Of a stretch of 64,000 bases of DNA, positions 51,064-59,743 are shown piece by piece. The DNA is from Paucibacter sediminis (GTDB taxonomy: Bacteria > Pseudomonadota > Gammaproteobacteria > Burkholderiales > Burkholderiaceae_C): assembly GCF_030254645.1 (NCBI RefSeq), contig NZ_CP116346.1, forward strand, positions 558,001 to 622,000. Reading direction: 5' to 3'. The first letter of the stretch is position 1; each line of letters starts with the position of its first letter. The position numbers were made by a program, and so were the translations under genes. A model generated the notes under the pieces. It saw only the letters and a program-made list of their open reading frames with translations, was not told the origin of the DNA and made no database searches.

Positions 51064-52251
51064 TCAGTGTGCCAGCAGCCAATCCAGCAGCTCGGCCCCC
51101 AGCACGCGCCGCCGCGCGCTCTCCACCTGGCGGCGCTTGTAGGCCTCGTGACTGGCCGCGCCCTGCTGGCTCTTCTCGAAGCTGGCGCCATCCAGCAGCT
51201 GGATCTCATAGGCGAAGAAGAAGCTGGTGCCGCCGCCGTTGGCGATCGGGCCTTCGGTGCCCTCCTCCGCGGCGCTGGCGCTCTCCGGCGGCAGGCCCAG
51301 CGCCGCCGCCGGCAGGTGGATCATCTTGCGCACCGTCAGCTGGATGCTCTGGAAGTCCGCCGCGCTGTGCGGGTTGTCGCGCTGGGTCTGCTGCTGCGAG
51401 ATGCGCGCCAGCTCGCGGTCCATCTGCTGCAGCACCTGCTGCGGATAGCCCTGGCAGCGGTCGATCTCGGCGCGGTGGCAGTTGAACACCTCCTTGGCGG
51501 CGCACAGATCGACCAGGGTGTTGCGCACGCGGCTGATCTCCAGATTGGTCAGCGTCACCAGATGCGCGCGGCGCAGCAGGTCCAGCGCCAGCAGGCATTC
51601 GATGCGCGTGTTGAGCGTCAGACGCACGCCCAGGTGGTCGTGGATGTCGGCGGCCACGTACTCGGGCTTTTGCAGCAGCTTGACCAGGATGCTGTGGCGC
51701 CCCTTGTTGCGCTTGCGGTCCACATGCAGCAGGGGCAGGCAGATCAGGCCATCGGTCAGGTACTGCTGTTCGCCCTCGACCTGCAGCACCGCGTCCAGGC
51801 CGGCGAACACCTGCTGGCGGATCGCGTTGAAGTGGCGCAGCTTGAGGTTGTTGTCGATGTAGAACAGGCCGTGCATGACCTTGAGCAGGGCGCAGGCCCA
51901 CAGCCGCGTCGGCTCGAAGCGATGCGCGCGCTGCGAGGCCAGCACCAGCAGGCGCAGCGGGTCGGCGTCGTCCTCCAGCTCGGCGGGCAGCAGCCCCTGC
52001 TGATCGGGGCCGAGGAACTGCGCCCGCACAAAGGCGATCGCCTCGCGCTGGATGCCGCGCAGATAGTCCAGCACGCCGGGCTGGTCGATGTCGTAGCCGT
52101 ACTCGCGCGCGAACTGGCGCGCGTCGCCCAGATTGCGCAGCGCCAGGGCCCCCATATCGATCACCGACACGCCGCGCGTGATCGCATCCAGATAGGTCCA
52201 GTTCAGCGAGAAGCGCTGCTGCGTCTTCAGCGTGGCCTGCAACTCGTCCAT
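51064..52251 (-). CDS. large conserved-looking protein with RelA/SpoT-like stretch
   Basis: 395-residue cytoplasmic protein that I do not firmly recognise. Residues ~176-230 (DRKRNKGRHSIL, KLLQKPEYVAADIHDHLGVRLTLNTRIECLLALDLL) resemble the RelA/SpoT nucleotidyltransferase pattern: a basic Ser-containing helix, then D-x-x-GVR, then Cys and aromatic positions. The rest is helical. It may belong to the TIGR04552-type orphan family known mainly from myxobacteria, by memory and unverified. The start is uncertain: ATG 52251 or 52281, neither with a strong ribosome site. It is followed by the EcsC gene after 33 bp. Confidence 0.55.
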   Translation of the reverse strand: MDELQATLKTQQRFSLNWTYLDAITRGVSVIDMGALALRNLGDARQFAREYGYDIDQPGVLDYLRGIQREAIAFVRAQFLGPDQQGLLPAELEDDADPLRLLVLASQRAHRFEPTRLWACALLKVMHGLFYIDNNLKLRHFNAIRQQVFAGLDAVLQVEGEQQYLTDGLICLPLLHVDRKRNKGRHSILVKLLQKPEYVAADIHDHLGVRLTLNTRIECLLALDLLRRAHLVTLTNLEISRVRNTLVDLCAAKEVFNCHRAEIDRCQGYPQQVLQQMDRELARISQQQTQRDNPHSAADFQSIQLTVRKMIHLPAAALGLPPESASAAEEGTEGPIANGGGTSFFFAYEIQLLDGASFEKSQQGAASHEAYKRRQVESARRRVLGAELLDWLLAH

Positions 52252-52317
52252 GGGGCTTGGTGGTAGCGCTGTGCCGAGCATACGCCTGCGGCACAGCGCC
52301 CGCCACGCCCCCGGAAC

Positions 52318-52692
52318 TCAGCCCGCCGGCTCGAAGCCGAAGGCCCGCTCGTGCGCATAGACGAGCTTGCAGTCCTCCAGGTAGCGGGCGTCATGGATGC
52401 GGCCGGCCGCCACATAGCCGGTCTGGCCGGCCTGCAGCGTGACCGGCTCGCCATCCGGCCGCAGCGCTCCGCCCTCGCGGCGGTAGAACTGGATGCGCAT
52501 GCGGCCCTCCACCACCACGGTCATGTCGTGGCCGGGGTGGCTGTGCGGCGGCTCGCTGCTGCCGGCCTGCCAGCGCTCCAGCATCACCTCCACGCCGTCG
52601 GGGTTGGCGGGCACGCAGGTGCGCAGGGTGAAGCCCGGCGGCGTGCCGGGCGCGCTGACGTGGTGGTCCCAGATAGGACTTTGCTGCGACAT
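52318..52692 (-). CDS. cupin-domain protein
   Basis: 124-residue single-domain cupin. The metal-binding motif 1 is HSHPGHD, with a following Glu in VVVEGRMRIQFY. Motif 2 around GRIHDARYL supplies another His. ATG 52692 has GAGGAG 7 bases upstream. The gene is directly downstream of the TonB receptor gene on the same strand (gap ~11 bp), so it may act on an imported ligand or sense it. Confidence 0.82.
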   Translation of the reverse strand: MSQQSPIWDHHVSAPGTPPGFTLRTCVPANPDGVEVMLERWQAGSSEPPHSHPGHDMTVVVEGRMRIQFYRREGGALRPDGEPVTLQAGQTGYVAAGRIHDARYLEDCKLVYAHERAFGFEPAG

Positions 52693-52703
52693 CGTCAATC
52701 TCC

Positions 52704-55313
52704 TCAGAAGCTGTAGGTGGCCGAGATCTGGGCGTTGCGGCCCAGGATGGGGCGCGCGTAGTAATAGTCGCTGCCCGCCGGCGCCTGCACAAAGCCCGAG
52801 CGTGGGTTGCCCTCGGTCAGGCCGATGGTGTTGGTGAGGTTGCGCACCGCAGCGTTCAGCGTGAGCTGCGGCGTGATCTCGTAGCGCAGGCTGAGGTTGA
52901 TGGTCTTGTAGGCCGGCAGCTTCACCGAGTTGGAGACATCGGCATAGCGCATGCCGATGTAATGCCAGGCCAGGCTCAGCTCGCCCTTGTTGTCGTTGAA
53001 GTAGACGCTGGGCGCGATGGTGTAGTTCAGATTGGGCGTGCGCTCGGGGCGGTTGCCGTTCCAGCCGGTGGCCTCCTTCAGCAGCGCGTCGAGATCGGCG
53101 CCCGAGCCGCGCACCACGCGCAGGTTGTTGACCGTGAACTTGGATCGCTGCACCACGCCGGTGGCGTTGAACTCGAACCAGTTGATCGGCCGCCAGCTCA
53201 GCTCGAACTCCAGGCCCTTGGCATTCACGCCCTGCAGCATCTCGATCTGGGCGTTGTCCACCTCGGCGCCGTTGGGATCGCCCTTGAAGTCGGCCTTGTA
53301 GAAGGTCAGCGTGCCCGAGTAGTTCCGGCCCTGCATGCGCATGCCCAGTTCGGCAAACTGGATCTTGGTCACCGGCAGCTCGCCGGTGGACTGATAACTC
53401 TTGGCAAAGCGGCCGTAGAGCGCGATGTTGTCGTTCAGCAGGTAGTTGCCGCCGATGGTCCAGGAGGGTTCGTTCCAGTCGTTGCGCACGGCGGTGTACT
53501 GCCCGTTGGTGGGATAGGCGAAGTAGTTGTTGGCAATGATGTTGTCCACATCGCAGGCCGCATCGCCCAGCGCGGCGCGGTCGCAGCCGGGCTTGAAGGC
53601 GCCGGGGATGGGCGTGAACTCGTCATAGCCGGCCTGCTGGCCGCGGTAGCGGAAGCTCTCCAGGCGCACGCCCGCATCCAGGCGCAGCTTGGAGCTGAGC
53701 TTGAACTCGTCGTTCAGGTAGTAGGAGAGCGAGCGGGTGCGCGCGTTGCTCAGGCCATCGCCCCAGGTCGAGTACTCGCGTACGCCGTTCTCGGTGTAGG
53801 AGCCCACCACCTTGCCGCTGGGGTCCAGCGCCACCAGATCGACGCGGCGCGCGTGGTTGCGCACATCGCTGACGAAGCGCGCCGTGGCCGGGCTGCCGCC
53901 CTCGCTCTTCACATTGAAGGCCAAGAGGCCCAGGGCCAGGCTGTTGTCGGGCGTGTTCCAGCTCAGGCGCATATCGTTCACCACCTCACGATTGAGCTGC
54001 TTGTCGGCCTGCAGCACGTTGTCGGAGAGCAGGCCGTTGCCGTTGAGCGCATTCAGCTGCGCGGGCGTGGAGAGCACCTCGCCGGTGGAGACGATGCGGA
54101 TGGCCGGCGTGCAGGCGCCGCCGCAGGCCGGGCCGAAGCGGTCCAGCATCTCCTGCACATAGCCGAACTTGGCCGGGTTGAGGCGGTCCACCGCGGGGCG
54201 CAGGCTGTTGTTGCTGGACGAGAACACCACGCTGGCGGTCACGTCGGCATCGGTGTAGCGGCCCTTGGACGAGAACTTCCAATCCGGCGCGAGGTTCTTC
54301 TCGAAGCTGTAGCCAATGGCCGTGGCCTTGACGTGGTAGCCGTCGCGCGAGTCTTCGAGCTGGCTGAAGCTGCCGGGCACGAGCGAGGTGCGCACGTTCT
54401 GCACGCCGCTGTCCAGGCCGATCATGGTGCCGTAGTTGGCGTCCAGGCCCGGCAGGCTGCGCGGCTTGTCCTTGCCCACCACCGGGATGGGCAGGTAGAA
54501 GGTGTTGTGGTCGTTCACCGCCTTCAGGTTGACGCTCCACTCGCCGCCGTCGATCTGCTTGCCGAGATGGGCGCGCACCGTGCCGCCGAAGTTGGCGGTG
54601 AACTCGGGGTTGCGCACGCCATCGTCGCGGCGGTAGAAGCCCGAGACGCCGCCGAACCAGCCGTCGCCCAGCCCGCCGGCGTAGCGCAGGTCGACGCGGC
54701 GCTGGTTGTAGTCCGACAGGGTGAGGCGCGCCGCGCCCTCGGGCGCGCCCTTGTTGCGGTAGGTCAGGAAGTTGATGGTGGCGCCGGCGCCATTGGTGGT
54801 GAGGATGGCCGAGGTGCCGCCGCGCACCGCCTCCATGCGGTCCAGCCCCAGTTCCTGGTGCAAGAGGCCATCGGCCGTCCAGCTCGGGTAGTAGAAGACC
54901 GGCAGGCCGTCTTCCTGCAGCTGCACCCAACGCTGGTTGCCGCCCGACATGCCGCGCACCGAGTAGTTGTTGGACATCTCGCCGCCCGAGGCCTCCACAT
55001 ACATGCCGGGGATCAGCTCCATCGCCTCGGCGGTGGAATGCGGCGCCTTGCGGTCCAGCGCCTCGCGGTCGGCCAAGGTCACCGCCACCGAGGATTCGCG
55101 CACCGTGCGGATGCCGGTGCTGCCGGTCACCACCACGCGATCCAGCTGGTTGGCGGCTTCCTCTTTGCTTTTCTTGTCTGCGGCCGGCTCGCCTTGCGCC
55201 ATCGCTGACAGCATGGTCAGCTGCAGCAGCGCTCCGGCCAGGCAGGTGGCGCGCAGCTTGAAACGATTCAATTCCTGGCCGCGTTGCGGCCGCACGTTGC
55301 TCTTCTTCGTCAT
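52704..55313 (-). CDS. FecA/FhuA-like TonB-dependent receptor
   Basis: 869-residue outer-membrane receptor with a long signal region (to about residue 40, SAMAQ), a TonB-box-like RVVVTGS, a plug domain (VRGMSGGNQRWVQLQEDGLPV; MEAVRGGTSAILTTNGAGATINFLTYR) and a 22-strand barrel ending in Phe. The plug looks like the Fe-citrate/carbohydrate branch. It has no FecA-type N-terminal signalling domain and no FecIR pair nearby. It is transcribed with the cupin and lies downstream of the sugar operon on the same strand, so a sugar ligand is plausible. Confidence 0.9.
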   Translation of the reverse strand: MTKKSNVRPQRGQELNRFKLRATCLAGALLQLTMLSAMAQGEPAADKKSKEEAANQLDRVVVTGSTGIRTVRESSVAVTLADREALDRKAPHSTAEAMELIPGMYVEASGGEMSNNYSVRGMSGGNQRWVQLQEDGLPVFYYPSWTADGLLHQELGLDRMEAVRGGTSAILTTNGAGATINFLTYRNKGAPEGAARLTLSDYNQRRVDLRYAGGLGDGWFGGVSGFYRRDDGVRNPEFTANFGGTVRAHLGKQIDGGEWSVNLKAVNDHNTFYLPIPVVGKDKPRSLPGLDANYGTMIGLDSGVQNVRTSLVPGSFSQLEDSRDGYHVKATAIGYSFEKNLAPDWKFSSKGRYTDADVTASVVFSSSNNSLRPAVDRLNPAKFGYVQEMLDRFGPACGGACTPAIRIVSTGEVLSTPAQLNALNGNGLLSDNVLQADKQLNREVVNDMRLSWNTPDNSLALGLLAFNVKSEGGSPATARFVSDVRNHARRVDLVALDPSGKVVGSYTENGVREYSTWGDGLSNARTRSLSYYLNDEFKLSSKLRLDAGVRLESFRYRGQQAGYDEFTPIPGAFKPGCDRAALGDAACDVDNIIANNYFAYPTNGQYTAVRNDWNEPSWTIGGNYLLNDNIALYGRFAKSYQSTGELPVTKIQFAELGMRMQGRNYSGTLTFYKADFKGDPNGAEVDNAQIEMLQGVNAKGLEFELSWRPINWFEFNATGVVQRSKFTVNNLRVVRGSGADLDALLKEATGWNGNRPERTPNLNYTIAPSVYFNDNKGELSLAWHYIGMRYADVSNSVKLPAYKTINLSLRYEITPQLTLNAAVRNLTNTIGLTEGNPRSGFVQAPAGSDYYYARPILGRNAQISATYSF

Positions 55314-55468
55314 GCTCTTGTCTCCGTTGTTGTAGCGATCAGATGGCGGGCAAAGCGAAGCCCCTGCAGGGCCGAAAAAACCGACCTCGCATGCATGCTT
55401 CGGGTGGGGACGGCCGCGCCCAGCCCCGGGCGCGCCGTTGTCGGGTTATGGCGGCGGGCTTCGGCTTC
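55314..55468. other. intergenic gap between glk and the TonB receptor gene
   Basis: The 155-bp gap holds a G/C stem (CGCGCCC/GGGCGCG, near 55426-55445), a T-run on the minus strand (55375-55380) and GCATGCATGCTT (near 55389-55400), a word also found upstream of the beta-propeller gene near 46193. I did not recognise a standard LacI operator. The receptor's promoter is probably here. Confidence 0.35.
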
Positions 55469-56455
55469 TCATAGCGCGCGACTCGCTCCGAGCAGGGCCG
55501 GCGGCTCCTGGCTCGCAATCACATAGGAGGGCACCTCGTGCATATAGCCGGCCAGGCGCCCCTTGGCCTCGAAACGGGCACGGAAGTCCGAGCGCATGAA
55601 GCGCTCGGCACCCAGGCGCGGCACGATGCCGCCGCCGATATAGACACCGCCGCGCGCGCCCAGCGAGAGCACCAGGTCGCCCGCCACATCGCCCAGCAGG
55701 GCGCAGAACAGCGCCAGCGCCTCGGCGCTGCCGGGCTCGCCGGCGAGGGCCTGCTGCAAGACCGCGGCCGGCTCGCAAGGCGCGGGCAGGGCCTGACCGT
55801 CCAGCTCGGCAATGGCCTGGCGCAGATTGGCAAGACCTGGCCCCGAGAGCACGCGCTCGGCCGAGACGCGCCCGAAGCGCTGGTGCAGCCGCGCCAGCAA
55901 GGCTGCCTCGCGCTCGTTTTGCGGCGCCAGGCCGACATGGCCGCCCTCGGTCTGCAGGGCGATCCACTGCCGGTCTCCCTGGGGCACCAGGCCCGACACG
56001 CCCAGGCCCGTGCCCGGCCCGATCACCGCCAGCGGCCCGGGTGCGCCGGCGGCCGGCCCGCCCACATGCCAGAAATCCGGCTCGGGCAGGGCCGGGATCG
56101 CCAGCGCCAGCGCGGTGAAGTCGTTCAGCACCACCAGGCGCTGCAGCTCCAGCTGCCGGTGCAGGGCCTGGGCCGAGAAGGCCCAGTCGCGGTTGGTGAG
56201 GCGGATCTGGTCGTCCAGCACCGCGGTGGCAACGCCCAGCGCCGCCTGCGTGGGGCGGGCCGCGCCGGCCTCGTCCAGGTGCTGCAGATAGCGCTGCAGG
56301 GCGTGCCCCAGGTCGCGGTGGGCATCGCAGGCCAGGGTCTGCACATGCTCGATGGCCGCGCCAGCGCCGCCCTGCCAGCCCAGGCGCACATTGGTGCCGC
56401 CCACATCGGCGAGCAGGCGTGCGCCCGCGGCCGCACGTTTTCCGATCTCGATCAT
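55469..56455 (-). CDS. glk: glucokinase
   Basis: Phosphorylates free glucose with ATP. The 328-residue length and landmarks fit proteobacterial Glk (not ROK): LLADVGGTNVRLGW, VVLNDFTALALAIP, GPGTGLGVSGLV, TEGGHVGLAP and GGVYIGGGIVPRL. It is last in the sugar operon, with its ATG (56455) overlapping the preceding stop. Its presence indicates that the operon releases glucose in the cytoplasm. One copy of the recurrent 15-base word lies inside the gene (55830-55844). Confidence 0.95.
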   Translation of the reverse strand: MIEIGKRAAAGARLLADVGGTNVRLGWQGGAGAAIEHVQTLACDAHRDLGHALQRYLQHLDEAGAARPTQAALGVATAVLDDQIRLTNRDWAFSAQALHRQLELQRLVVLNDFTALALAIPALPEPDFWHVGGPAAGAPGPLAVIGPGTGLGVSGLVPQGDRQWIALQTEGGHVGLAPQNEREAALLARLHQRFGRVSAERVLSGPGLANLRQAIAELDGQALPAPCEPAAVLQQALAGEPGSAEALALFCALLGDVAGDLVLSLGARGGVYIGGGIVPRLGAERFMRSDFRARFEAKGRLAGYMHEVPSYVIASQEPPALLGASRAL

Positions 56456-57633
56456 GCTGCTTCCCCTCCTGATTGTTGTTGTCCTTGCTGCAGCGGCGTC
56501 CAGGCGCTGCCGGCCCGGTGGCTCGCGAGCACAGCCTCCACAAAGGCCAGGCCCGCCACGCCATCGGCGGCCGTGGTGAGCCAGCGGCTGCTCTCGGCCG
56601 GCAAGCGGCCCTCGCGGCGCGCGCGGATGTGCTCGGCGGCCTCGCGGTAGAGCTGGGCAAAGGCCTCCAGATAACCTTCCGGATGGCCGGCCGGGATGCG
56701 CGTGGCGGCCTGTGCCTGGGCGGCAGTGCCGGCACGTCCGCGCGTGAGGCGCTGGCCGGCGCCGCCCAGCGGTGTGACGATCAGCTCGTTGGGCCGCTCC
56801 TGGGCGAACTCCAGGCTGGCGCGGCTGCCGTAGACACGCAGGCGCAGCGCGTTCTCGCAACCGGTGGCCACCTGGCTGGCCCAGAGCATGCCGCGCACGC
56901 CGCCCGGGAAACGCAGCATCGCCTGCACATGGTCGTCCAGCTGCCGGCCCGTCACCAGGCTGCTGAGCTCGGCGCACACGGCCTCGGCCTGCAGGCCGCT
57001 CACAAACGAGGCCAGGTGGTAGGCATGGGTGCCGATATCGCCCAGCGCACCGGCCGGGCCGGCCTGCGCCGGGTCGCAGCGCCAGCTTGCCTGCTTCTGC
57101 CCTTGCTGCTCGACCGGCTCGGCCAGCCAGTCCTGCGCGTACTCGACCTGGATCAGGCGCAGCGCGCCCAGCTCGCCGGCCTCCACCAGGGCCCGTGCCT
57201 GCCGCACCATCGGGTAGCCGCTGTAGCTGTGGGTGAGACAGAGCAGGCGCTCGCGGCACTGGGCCAGGGCCTGCAGGGCGCGCGCGTCGGCCAGCGAGGT
57301 GGCCAGGGGTTTGTCGCAGATGACATCGATGCCGACCTCCAGAAAGGCGCTGGCCACCGGGGCGTGCAGATGGTTCGGCGTGACGATGGCCACGGCATCG
57401 ATGCCATCGGGCCGCGCCGCCTCGCGCCGCGCCATTTCCTGCCAGCTGGCATAGCTGCGCGCCGGCTCCAGGCCCAGCTCCTGGGCGCTGGCGGCGGCGC
57501 GCTCCGGGTCGCTGGACAGCGCCCCGGCCACCAGCGTCCATTGCCCATCCAGACGCGCGGCCATGCGGTGCACGCCACCGATGAAGGCGCCCTGCCCGCC
57601 GCCCACCATGCCGAGTTTCAAGGGAGCACTCAT
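56452..57633 (-). CDS. Gfo/Idh/MocA-family oxidoreductase
   Basis: 393-residue NAD(P)-dependent sugar dehydrogenase. The N-terminal Rossmann fold opens KLGMVGGGQGAFIGGVHR; the EKP-like motif reads CDKPLA, with Asp in place of Glu. The central GDIGTHAYHLASF supplies the catalytic Asp/His pair. Such enzymes oxidise or epimerise sugars, including C3 oxidation of glucosides. The ATGA overlap with glk and with the isomerase indicates coupled expression. Confidence 0.9.
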   Translation of the reverse strand: MSAPLKLGMVGGGQGAFIGGVHRMAARLDGQWTLVAGALSSDPERAAASAQELGLEPARSYASWQEMARREAARPDGIDAVAIVTPNHLHAPVASAFLEVGIDVICDKPLATSLADARALQALAQCRERLLCLTHSYSGYPMVRQARALVEAGELGALRLIQVEYAQDWLAEPVEQQGQKQASWRCDPAQAGPAGALGDIGTHAYHLASFVSGLQAEAVCAELSSLVTGRQLDDHVQAMLRFPGGVRGMLWASQVATGCENALRLRVYGSRASLEFAQERPNELIVTPLGGAGQRLTRGRAGTAAQAQAATRIPAGHPEGYLEAFAQLYREAAEHIRARREGRLPAESSRWLTTAADGVAGLAFVEAVLASHRAGSAWTPLQQGQQQSGGEAA

Positions 57634-58700
57634 GCGTCGCCTCCCAAGCCAAGCAGATGGCGCAACTCGGCACGCGGCGTCTGCCCATCCGCGAAATCGT
57701 CAAAAGCTCGATCGGCCACACGGATGACGTGGCGCTTGATGAAGTCCGCCCCTTCGCGTGCGCCGGCCTCGGGGTGCTTGAGGCAGCACTCCCATTCGAG
57801 CACCGCCCAGCCGGGGTACTCGTATTGCGCGAGCTTGGAGAAGATGGCCTTGAAATCGATCTGCCCGTCGCCCAGCGAACGGAAACGCCCGGCGCGCTCC
57901 AGCCAGGGCGCGTAGCCGCCGTACACGCCCTGCCGGCCATTCGGGCGGAACTCGGCATCCTTCACATGGAAGGCGCGGATGCGGGCGTGATAGATGTCGA
58001 TGAAGGCCAGGTAGTCGAGCTGCTGCAAGAGGAAATGGCTGGGGTCATAGAGGATGTTGGCGCGCGGATGCTGGCCCACCCCATCGAGAAAGCGCTCGAA
58101 CGTCAGGCCGTCGAACAGGTCTTCGCCCGGGTGCAGCTCGTAGCAGACGTCCACCCCGGCCGCATCGAAGGCATCGAGCACCGGCCGCCAGCGCCGTGCG
58201 AGTTCGGCAAAGGCCTCCTCGATCAAGCCGGCGGGCCGCTGCGGCCAGGGGTAGAGATAAGGCCAGGCCAGCGCGCCGGAGAAGGTGGCATGGGCGGTGA
58301 GCCCCAGGCGCTGCGAGGCACGCGCGGCCAGCATGAGCTGCTCGGCCGCCCAGGCGCTGCGCTGGGCCGCATCGCCGCGCACGGCCGGCGCCGCGAAGCC
58401 ATCGAACTGCCGGTCGTAGGCCGGGTGCACGGCCAGCAGCTGACCCTGCAAATGGGTGGAGAGTTCGCTGATCTGCAGGCCATGTTCCGCCAGGCGGCCG
58501 CGCAGCTCGTCGCAGTAGGTCTGGCTTTCGGCCGCCAGCGCCAGGTCGAAGAGGCGCGCATCCCAGCTCGGGATCTGCAGGGCCTGAAAACCCAGGTCGG
58601 CGGCCCAGGCGGCCAGGTGGTCCAGGCTGTCGAAGGGCGGCTGGTCGCCGGCGAACTGGGCCAGGAAGAGGCCGGGGCCTCGGAGGGTGGTGCTCATCAT
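57630..58700 (-). CDS. sugar phosphate isomerase/epimerase-like TIM-barrel protein
   Basis: 356-residue xylose-isomerase-like TIM barrel (AP_endonuc_2 family). Metal ligands are suggested by YELHPGED, YDPSHFLLQ, FHVKDAEF and the final VLEWECC. It is longer than many family members. With the Gfo/Idh enzyme next to it, it may process a 3-keto sugar. Such pairs carry out oxidation plus epimerisation or lyase chemistry in keto-glycoside pathways, and this link is inference. It starts at tandem ATGs (58700), coupled to the LacI stop. Confidence 0.85.
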   Translation of the reverse strand: MMSTTLRGPGLFLAQFAGDQPPFDSLDHLAAWAADLGFQALQIPSWDARLFDLALAAESQTYCDELRGRLAEHGLQISELSTHLQGQLLAVHPAYDRQFDGFAAPAVRGDAAQRSAWAAEQLMLAARASQRLGLTAHATFSGALAWPYLYPWPQRPAGLIEEAFAELARRWRPVLDAFDAAGVDVCYELHPGEDLFDGLTFERFLDGVGQHPRANILYDPSHFLLQQLDYLAFIDIYHARIRAFHVKDAEFRPNGRQGVYGGYAPWLERAGRFRSLGDGQIDFKAIFSKLAQYEYPGWAVLEWECCLKHPEAGAREGADFIKRHVIRVADRAFDDFADGQTPRAELRHLLGLGGDA

Positions 58701-59743
58701 GCGCGCTCCCCCTTCAGTTCGTCGGACTGGCGCTCAATCAGTTGCGCCTGCTCCAGCACGCGCAGCTGCTCCACCGGCTCACCTTCCAGGCGGCGCAGCA
58801 ATAACTGGCCCAGCTGGCGGCCAGCGCCATGCAGCGAGGCGTAGTAGGTGGAGAGCGGCGGCACGAAATAGGCGCTGACATTGCTGTCGTCGGTGGCCAC
58901 CACGCAAGCCTCGCGGCCGGCCTGCCAGCCCAGCTCGGCAAAGGCCGAGAGCGCGCCCAGGGCGCCGTATTCGTTCGCGCACACGAAGGCGCTGGGGCGC
59001 GGCCGGCGCTTGGCCAGCTCCAGCACCAGGCGGCGGCCATCGGCGGCCGAGAGGCCCGAGCATTGGGTAAGCGCCGGGTCGTGCGCGATGCCGGCCTCGC
59101 GCAGCGCGCGGCGGTGGCCGGCGTCGCGGTGCTGGCTGTACATCAGCTCGGCCGGCGGGTTGAGCATGGCGATGTGGCGATGGCCGCGTGCGATCAGCCG
59201 GCGCGTGGCCTGGTAGGCCATGTCCTCGTGGTCGGTGTCGTACCAGGGATGCGGGCTGGCCAGGGCGCTGCGGCCATAGCTGACGAAGGGGAAGTCCTGC
59301 TCCAGCAGGTAGCGGATGCGCTCGTCCTGCGGTTTGGTTTGCGTCAGCACCAGGCCATCCACACGGCGCGTCTCCACCAGCTTGCGCAGGCCCGCCACCG
59401 GGTCTTCGTCGGGAAGCTCGGGTTGCACCACCAGGCTGTAGAAGGTGCCGGCCAGGGCCGCATGCAGGCCCGAGACCAGGGCCATGAAGCCGCTGTCGGT
59501 GAAGTCCTGCTCGCTGTCCTCCACCGGCAGCACGATGGACAGGGTGTAGGTCTTGCCGGTGCGCAGCTTCACGCCCGCCAAGTTGGGCGTGTAGCCCAGC
59601 TCACGCGCGGCGGCCTTCACCAGCTCGCGCGTCTCGAGCTTGACCTCCGGCCCGTCCTGCAGCGCGCGTGAGACCGTGCCCAGCGAGAGGCCGGTATGGC
59701 GCACCAGGGTCTTGAGGGTGACTTTGCTTGGCGCTTCGCTCAT
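58697..59743 (-). CDS. LacI-family transcriptional regulator
   Basis: 348-residue repressor with an N-terminal helix-turn-helix (VTLKTLVRHTGLSLGTVSRAL and the hinge LGYTPNLAGVKLR) and a periplasmic-binding-like effector domain. It is inside the operon, overlapping both neighbours in ATGAs, so the operon is probably autoregulated. The effector is likely the transported sugar or a derivative. I did not find its operator, and the operon promoter lies outside the window. Confidence 0.93.
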   Translation of the reverse strand: MSEAPSKVTLKTLVRHTGLSLGTVSRALQDGPEVKLETRELVKAAARELGYTPNLAGVKLRTGKTYTLSIVLPVEDSEQDFTDSGFMALVSGLHAALAGTFYSLVVQPELPDEDPVAGLRKLVETRRVDGLVLTQTKPQDERIRYLLEQDFPFVSYGRSALASPHPWYDTDHEDMAYQATRRLIARGHRHIAMLNPPAELMYSQHRDAGHRRALREAGIAHDPALTQCSGLSAADGRRLVLELAKRRPRPSAFVCANEYGALGALSAFAELGWQAGREACVVATDDSNVSAYFVPPLSTYYASLHGAGRQLGQLLLRRLEGEPVEQLRVLEQAQLIERQSDELKGERA

